NCBI GenBank assembly: GCA_002390485.1
Contig: DGPO01000060.1
Location: 1-18,937, forward strand
Direction of reading: 5' to 3'
Length of the DNA stretch: 18,937 bases
Source of the DNA: Halieaceae bacterium UBA4438
Lineage (GTDB): Bacteria > Pseudomonadota > Gammaproteobacteria > Pseudomonadales > Halieaceae
A program made the translations under genes and the position numbers. Below, piece after piece: positions 14,104 through 18,937 of this stretch. The stretch's first letter is position 1, and each line of letters starts with the position of its first letter. The notes below the pieces were generated by a model. That model saw nothing but the letters and a program-made list of their open reading frames with translations, did not search any database and had not been told where the DNA came from.

Positions 14104-17100
14104 ATGCGCTTAAAGTCTATTTCGCTTGCCGGGTTCAAATCGTTTGTCGACCCGACCAAAGTCACACTGCCGAGCAATATGTGCGCGGTGGTGGGCCCTA
14201 ACGGCTGTGGAAAATCTAATATTATCGACGCCGTCCGCTGGGTCATGGGTGAAAGCTCAGCAAAGACCCTTCGTGGCGAATCTATGTCCGACGTTATTTT
14301 TAACGGCACTACACATAGGCAGCCCGTCGGACAAGCCTCCATTGAACTTCTGTTCGATAATTCGACCGGCAAGGTCGGCGGCGAGTACGCGGCCTACAGC
14401 GAAATTTCGGTGCGGCGATTGGTTACACGCGAGGGTACGTCAGACTACTTCCTGAACGGCAACAAGTGCCGCCGACGTGATATTACCGATCTGTTTTTAG
14501 GCACAGGCCTTGGGCCTCGCAGTTATGCGATCATTGAGCAGGGAATGATTTCTCGTCTCATAGAGTCCCGCCCAGAGGACCTTCGCGTCTATATTGAAGA
14601 AGCCGCAGGTATTTCAAAATACAAAGAGCGTCGGCGCGAAACTGAAAACCGTATGCAGCGGACGCTGGATAATCTTGATCGTCTCACAGACTTACGAGAA
14701 GAGCTTGAGCGTAATTTAGGACATTTGAAGCGTCAGGCGCAGGCGGCCGAGCGTTACGCGTTATATAAAACAGAAGAGCGAGGGCTGAAGGCGCAGCTGC
14801 TGGTGCTACAGCGCCAAGTCCAAGCGGGTGTTGAGAGCCGTGCGCAGCGTGAGATTGATGAATTTGCGACTGAAAAAGAGCGCTATCAATCCCAGGTGTC
14901 GGCGTCTGTAGCTGACATCGAGTTACTGAGGCAAAGCATCACTGAAGCGAACGCCTCAACGGGCGAGCTTCAGGGTAGTTTTTATTCACTAGGCAGCGAA
15001 GTCAGCCAGATAGAGCAGTCGATTAACTTTGCTAAGCAGCGTCGCGAGACGCTGGCCAAGGACCTCGAACAAACCTTGCAAGGAAAACAGCGCGAGCTCG
15101 GACTGATGGACTCTGATAGTCAGCGTCTGGAGGAGCTTTTCGAAGCGCTGACGTCCATTGAGCCCACACTGGCGCGCGAACGCGAGGAAGTAGGGCGCGT
15201 TGACAAATCGCTTCAAGACGCTGAAAAAATTGCGGCCACTGCGGACGGCGACTGGGACAGTTTCACGCAACGGGCCGCAGTGCCTCGTCAGCAGGTCGAG
15301 GTTCAGCAGGGACGTCAGGCTAATGCGGAACGTAATCTAGTGACGTTAACTGAGCGGTTGTCGCGCATTGAGACTGAGCTTGAACAGCTGGGTCGTGCCG
15401 GTGATGACCAAGATGTTGACTCAATGAGTGACGCGCTGCAGGCAGCACAAGCCGGTGTAACCAGTGTCAAAGAGAATCTAGACGAGTTGAAAAATGCGTT
15501 GGGTGAATCCCGAGTCAAGCTCGAGACACTGCGTCAGCAGCAGGACGAACTGCGCCGACAAGCACAGGCGTTGAGCGGTCAGCGCGCATCGTTAGAGGCG
15601 CTACAGTCTGATGCACGCGAAGAGAATGGTGGTCAGTCAGCGACTGATTGGCTTGGGGCGCAAGGCGTCGAAAAACAGGGCGTTGTACTGGATGCCATTT
15701 CGGTCGATGCTGGCTACGAGGCGGCGGCTGATCTTGTTCTGGGCGATTGGCTCTCGGCGTTTCGCGCGGAGCTCGCGGCGTTTGATTCACTGGATACTGA
15801 GCCGTCCTCCGGCCTGCGATTGGTTGATCTTGCAAGCGCGAGGCGCTCAACTGAGCCTTCCATGTTGGCCCATTATGTGGACGCTCCAGAGGCGGTCCAA
15901 CACGTGCTAGCCGAGGTGCACGTTGTTGAGGATTGGCGTGCCGCACTCGCTCAGCGCTCGACATTGTCTGACGGCGCATCAATCGTATCAAAGGACGGAC
16001 TCTGGGTATCCAAGCGCTGGATTCGTACGCGATCCGAGGCAGATGCAGAACAGGGAATTATTGCCCGGCAAGCACGCCTGAGCGGCATTGTTGAGGCGTT
16101 TGATCGTGTGGCCGCGGAGCTGAGTACCACGGATGTGGCGATTTCAGAGCACCAAGCATTGCGCTCCGAAATTGAGCAGTCAATCGATGCCGCACAGGAG
16201 TCGATGCAAGTAGCGCAGCACGAGGCGAGCCGTTTAGATGCTCAAAAGCGCGCGCTCTTAGCACAGCGGGAACAACGACAGGCGCGAGAGGCTCAGTTAC
16301 ACCAAGATCGCTCCGATTTAGAAGTGCGCGGTGCCGAAGAGCAAGCGGTGATTGCACAAGCGGTCCAGATGCTCGGGCGTGCAAAAATGCAAGTGGAGTC
16401 GGATGAGTCGGTGCGAAGCGAGCTGGAGTCTGCCCGCGAAACTGCGCGTGAGCACGTGCGGCAGAGTCGTCAGGCAAAACAGCAGGCTGATGTTGCGCTC
16501 AATCGTAGCGAGGTAAGAAATCGCGAGTTACTCACGCAGCAAGAGGCGTTGCGTCAGTCCATTGAGCGTGCGAAGCAACAAGTTTTAAGCTACGAGGAGC
16601 GAGAGGCCGCCATTCGTGGTGAGATGCCCACAGACGAAAACCCCGACCTTGAAGCACAGCAAGTACTGAGTCAGCTTCTCGAAAAACGCTTAGGTGTTGA
16701 GGCGCAGCTTACTCAGGCTCGGCAGGGGTTGTCGGAGCTCGAAACGACCTTGCGCAACAGGGAACAGGCCCGAATGGCGGCGGAGCAGTCCGTTGCGGGT
16801 GTGCAGACGCGCAGTGAGGGCGCTCGTCTTAAACTGGCTGAGACAGGCGTCCGTCTTGAGCAGATTGATAGGGCACTTGCTGAGCTTGACGCAGATGTGG
16901 CCGCTGTTGAAGCAGACTTGCCGGAGGATGCTGAGGAGACAGAGTGGCTGGTCCGTGTCGAACGTATTGGCGCCAAAATCCATCGGCTTGGGCCGATAAA
17001 CCTCGCAGCTATTGATGAAACAACGCGGGCAAAAGAGCGAAAAGAATACCTGGACGCGCAAGATAACGATCTGCGGACGGCGCTCGAGACGCTTCAAAAC

Positions 17101-17601
17101 GCCATTAAAAAGATTGATAAGGAAACGCGCAGTCGCTTCAAGGAGACGTTCGACACCGTCAATGCGGGCTTTAGTGAACTTTTCCCCAAAGTGTTTGGCG
17201 GGGGCACCGCCTTTCTTGAGATGACGGGTGATGACCTCCTGGACACAGGCGTGTCGATTATGGCTCGACCACCGGGCAAGAAAAATAGCACGATCCATTT
17301 GCTGTCTGGCGGCGAAAAAGCGATGACCGCAATCGCGCTGGTTTTTTCTATTTTCCAGCTCAATCCGGCGCCGTTTTGTATGTTGGACGAGGTCGATGCG
17401 CCGTTAGATGACGCAAACGTTGGGCGCTATGCGCGTCTCGTGTCAGAAATGTCAAAGAAAGTGCAATTTGTCTTCATTACGCACAATAAGATAACTATGG
17501 AAGCAGCTGAGCAATTGATGGGCGTTACCATGCATGAGCCTGGTGTCTCGAGATTAGTCACCGTTGACATCGAGGAAGCTGCAAGACTCGCCGCGAGCTA
17601 A
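14104..17601 (+). CDS. smc: Chromosome partition protein SMC
   Basis: 1165 residues, full length. The N-terminal head MRLKSISLAGFKSFVDPTK carries Walker A GPNGCGKSN at 31-39 and the Q-loop IIEQGMIS at 143-150. Long heptad-rich coiled coils run at about 170-510 and 655-970, separated by a hinge at about 512-650. The C-terminal head carries the signature LLSGGEKAMTAIAL at 1066-1079 and Walker B PFCMLDEVDAPLDDAN at 1090-1105. SMC is the ATP-driven loop extruder that compacts and segregates the chromosome with ScpA/ScpB, which are not in this window. Presence of SMC argues against an enterobacterial (MukB) host. The start at 14104 gives the canonical N-terminus, although the GAGG upstream is only 4 nt away. 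zipA follows 11 nt downstream. Confidence 0.98.
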   Translation: MRLKSISLAGFKSFVDPTKVTLPSNMCAVVGPNGCGKSNIIDAVRWVMGESSAKTLRGESMSDVIFNGTTHRQPVGQASIELLFDNSTGKVGGEYAAYSEISVRRLVTREGTSDYFLNGNKCRRRDITDLFLGTGLGPRSYAIIEQGMISRLIESRPEDLRVYIEEAAGISKYKERRRETENRMQRTLDNLDRLTDLREELERNLGHLKRQAQAAERYALYKTEERGLKAQLLVLQRQVQAGVESRAQREIDEFATEKERYQSQVSASVADIELLRQSITEANASTGELQGSFYSLGSEVSQIEQSINFAKQRRETLAKDLEQTLQGKQRELGLMDSDSQRLEELFEALTSIEPTLAREREEVGRVDKSLQDAEKIAATADGDWDSFTQRAAVPRQQVEVQQGRQANAERNLVTLTERLSRIETELEQLGRAGDDQDVDSMSDALQAAQAGVTSVKENLDELKNALGESRVKLETLRQQQDELRRQAQALSGQRASLEALQSDAREENGGQSATDWLGAQGVEKQGVVLDAISVDAGYEAAADLVLGDWLSAFRAELAAFDSLDTEPSSGLRLVDLASARRSTEPSMLAHYVDAPEAVQHVLAEVHVVEDWRAALAQRSTLSDGASIVSKDGLWVSKRWIRTRSEADAEQGIIARQARLSGIVEAFDRVAAELSTTDVAISEHQALRSEIEQSIDAAQESMQVAQHEASRLDAQKRALLAQREQRQAREAQLHQDRSDLEVRGAEEQAVIAQAVQMLGRAKMQVESDESVRSELESARETAREHVRQSRQAKQQADVALNRSEVRNRELLTQQEALRQSIERAKQQVLSYEEREAAIRGEMPTDENPDLEAQQVLSQLLEKRLGVEAQLTQARQGLSELETTLRNREQARMAAEQSVAGVQTRSEGARLKLAETGVRLEQIDRALAELDADVAAVEADLPEDAEETEWLVRVERIGAKIHRLGPINLAAIDETTRAKERKEYLDAQDNDLRTALETLQNAIKKIDKETRSRFKETFDTVNAGFSELFPKVFGGGTAFLEMTGDDLLDTGVSIMARPPGKKNSTIHLLSGGEKAMTAIALVFSIFQLNPAPFCMLDEVDAPLDDANVGRYARLVSEMSKKVQFVFITHNKITMEAAEQLMGVTMHEPGVSRLVTVDIEEAARLAAS

Positions 17602-17612
17602 GGAAAGAGGTG

Positions 17613-18527
17613 ATGCCTGACATCTTCCAAGCGTTGACCACAGAAGCGTTCGTCGCTGTATTTATTATTTTTGCGTTATGCGTGGCGCTCGTTGTGAGCT
17701 TTCGACGCAAACGGCGCAACGGCTACAAGATGAACGCGCGGGTCGTCCGTGAAGAAACGCCTGCGCCGGACTACCATGATCGAAGTGCGCGAGAGCTTCC
17801 CAATGGTGGCGCCCGACCGGTGGGCCGACAGGAACCGACGTTTGGCGAGTATGTGGACGATGCGTTATCGAGCACAGGCGGGGTGCTGCCGGTCAGCGAA
17901 GAAAGTTTCTACGCTGCACCTGAAAAGACGACGTTAACGTCTGATAGCGCAGATGGCGTTGATGAATCGCTAGACGGCACGAAAGAGAATGAAGCCGATA
18001 GCCTCGCCGACCCAGGCACCTTAGATTGGCTCGACGAAATTGAGGCAATTCCAGCGGCTCAAGGTCAGGCGGCAGCACTGCCGCGTCACGAAGATGCGAC
18101 CGTGTATTCGCTCAACGTTATGGCTCGCGCCGAGCAAGGCTTCGCGGGCGATGATGTGCTCAGGGTGCTTTTAGGCTGCGGTCTGCGGTTCGGCGATATG
18201 GATTTTTTTCACTTGAGTCAAGCACAGGGCGGTCAACCCACGATTCAATTCAGTGTGGCCAATATGATGCAGCCCGGTGTCTTTGATCTCGAGGCCATGA
18301 ACACCCTGCAGACGAAAGGCTTGATGTTTTTTCTGACGCTGCCCGGCCCTGAGGAGATGGTGAGAGCATTTGACTTGATGCTGGAGACAGCTCATACGGT
18401 CGCGCACAGTCTGGGTGGCGATGTTTATGATGAAACACGCAGCGTGATGACGAAGCAATATGTCGAAAGTCTCCGTCAATCGATCAGAGAATACGAGAAT
18501 AAATCACGAGCTGAGAAACTGAGGTGA
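17613..18527 (+). CDS. zipA: Cell division protein ZipA
   Basis: 304 residues. An N-terminal membrane helix at about 10-30 is followed by a basic stretch RRKRRNGYK at 31-39. A low-complexity acidic and proline-containing linker runs at about 45-160. The C-terminal FtsZ-binding domain (about 162-295) includes VYSLNVMARAEQGFAGDDVL, LRFGDMDFFHLSQ, FSVANMMQPGVFDL and GLMFFLTLPGPEE, all recognisable ZipA landmarks. ZipA anchors FtsZ protofilaments to the inner membrane at the division site. I choose ATG 17613 with AGGA (17601-17604) 8 nt upstream; the GTG at 17610 immediately before it would add one residue and cannot be excluded. The gene lies between smc and ligA as in Pseudomonas-like genomes. 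The stop overlaps the ligA GTG as GTGA (18524-18527). Confidence 0.96.
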   Translation: MPDIFQALTTEAFVAVFIIFALCVALVVSFRRKRRNGYKMNARVVREETPAPDYHDRSARELPNGGARPVGRQEPTFGEYVDDALSSTGGVLPVSEESFYAAPEKTTLTSDSADGVDESLDGTKENEADSLADPGTLDWLDEIEAIPAAQGQAAALPRHEDATVYSLNVMARAEQGFAGDDVLRVLLGCGLRFGDMDFFHLSQAQGGQPTIQFSVANMMQPGVFDLEAMNTLQTKGLMFFLTLPGPEEMVRAFDLMLETAHTVAHSLGGDVYDETRSVMTKQYVESLRQSIREYENKSRAEKLR

Positions 18528-18937
18528 GCACCGCTGAGCTGGAGATCATGGCGCTCAGAGAGCGGCTCGATGTGTGGTCACTGGCGTATCATCGCGACGA
18601 TAATCCGCTGGCGAGTGACGCGGAATATGATTCTGCGCTGCGGCGACTGCGTGATCTGGAGTCACTGCACCCTGAGCTTTTTTCAGCATCGTCGCCGACC
18701 CAGCGAGTGGGCGATGCGCCTTTAGGTGAATTTGTTAGCGTGCGCCACAAGCTACCCATGCTTAGCTTGGATAACGCCTTTAGTGGTGAGGATTTAGCCG
18801 CTTTTGAGGAGCGTAACGCGGCAAAGCTTGGGGTTCATTCGTTGACGTTTTGTTGTGAGCCTAAGCTTGATGGGGTTGCCATGAGCCTTTTGTACGAGGA
18901 CGGCATTCTCGTGCGCGCTGCCACACGTGGTGATGGG
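18524..18937 (+). CDS. ligA: NAD-dependent DNA ligase LigA, N-terminal part (truncated by window edge)
   Basis: 138 codons are visible and the frame stays open to the window end. The N-terminal Ia domain is at about 1-60, with NPLASDAEYDSALRRL matching the conserved D-x-EYD NAD-binding element. SSPTQRVGDAPL and KLPMLSLDNAF follow, then the adenylation motif CEPKLDGVAMSLLYEDG with catalytic lysine K114 and the downstream ATRGDG. The enzyme seals nicks in replication and repair using NAD+. The family is about 670 residues, so roughly a fifth is present. The start is taken as GTG 18524, overlapping the zipA stop as GTGA; an in-frame ATG at 18548 is an alternative with a poorly spaced GGAG. The adenylation motif reads GVAMS where many relatives have GLAVS, a conservative change. 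Confidence 0.97.
   Translation, partial: MSTAELEIMALRERLDVWSLAYHRDDNPLASDAEYDSALRRLRDLESLHPELFSASSPTQRVGDAPLGEFVSVRHKLPMLSLDNAFSGEDLAAFEERNAAKLGVHSLTFCCEPKLDGVAMSLLYEDGILVRAATRGDG

Noticed and set aside
16690..17298. A 202-codon open frame antisense to smc
   Set aside because: It mirrors the conserved SMC C-terminal region, with no domain features of its own. Other antisense frames at 11162-11710 and 15515-15991 are rejected for the same reason.
1..18937. A novel accessory system, prophage, defence island, CRISPR array, insertion sequence or tRNA/rRNA gene
   Set aside because: Essentially every base is accounted for by core genes with conserved neighbours. No transposase, integrase, repeat array, tRNA cloverleaf or abrupt composition shift was seen by eye.

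Overview
The window is about 18.9 kb of gene-dense bacterial chromosome carrying core housekeeping genes. The gene set points to an aerobic gammaproteobacterium that uses SMC rather than MukBEF. Indicators are the smc-zipA-ligA order (the Pseudomonas-type arrangement), a complete System I (Ccm) cytochrome c maturation operon with ccmH and ccmI as separate genes, a tesA/ybbA divergent pair, and a type-2 malate dehydrogenase. A marine lineage related to Halieaceae/OM60 is my guess from gene style; the sequence alone does not prove it.

Layout. (1) Positions 1-1961, minus strand: an apparent three-gene operon reading leftward, with a TesA-type GDSL esterase, a voltage-gated K+-type channel with a C-terminal zinc-ribbon tail, and the 5' end of ygiQ (radical SAM), which leaves the window. 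The genes overlap by 8 and 4 nt. (2) Positions 1960-5096, plus strand: ybbA-ybbP, an ABC ATPase and FtsX-type permease of the MacB superfamily. ybbA and tesA are divergent and their start codons overlap. (3) Positions 5121-6101, minus strand: mdh, convergent with ybbP, with a perfect 8-bp inverted repeat across the junction. (4) Positions 6102-6271: a 170-bp divergent control region, the largest non-coding gap. (5) Positions 6272-14001, plus strand: ttcA followed by ccmABCDEFGHI, almost entirely joined by overlapping stop/start codons. (6) Positions 14104-18937, plus strand: smc, zipA and the start of ligA (leaves the window), again tightly packed.

How the genes work together. CcmA/B/C/D/E handle heme and load it on the CcmE chaperone. 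CcmG and CcmH reduce and present the apocytochrome CXXCH thiols. CcmF/H/I form the heme lyase that attaches heme in the periplasm. TtcA (tRNA C32 2-thiolation, Fe-S dependent) heads the same transcription unit. YbbA/YbbP/TesA form a likely envelope ABC-transporter/hydrolase system. SMC, ZipA and LigA serve chromosome folding, division-ring anchoring and DNA ligation.

I searched both strands for RNA genes, insertion sequences, CRISPR-like repeats, prophage or defence genes and found none. I see no previously undescribed system here. The findings concern gene overlaps, unusual starts, small hairpins and a few protein-level oddities, and most are of modest interest. All functional statements rest on motif recognition without database searches.
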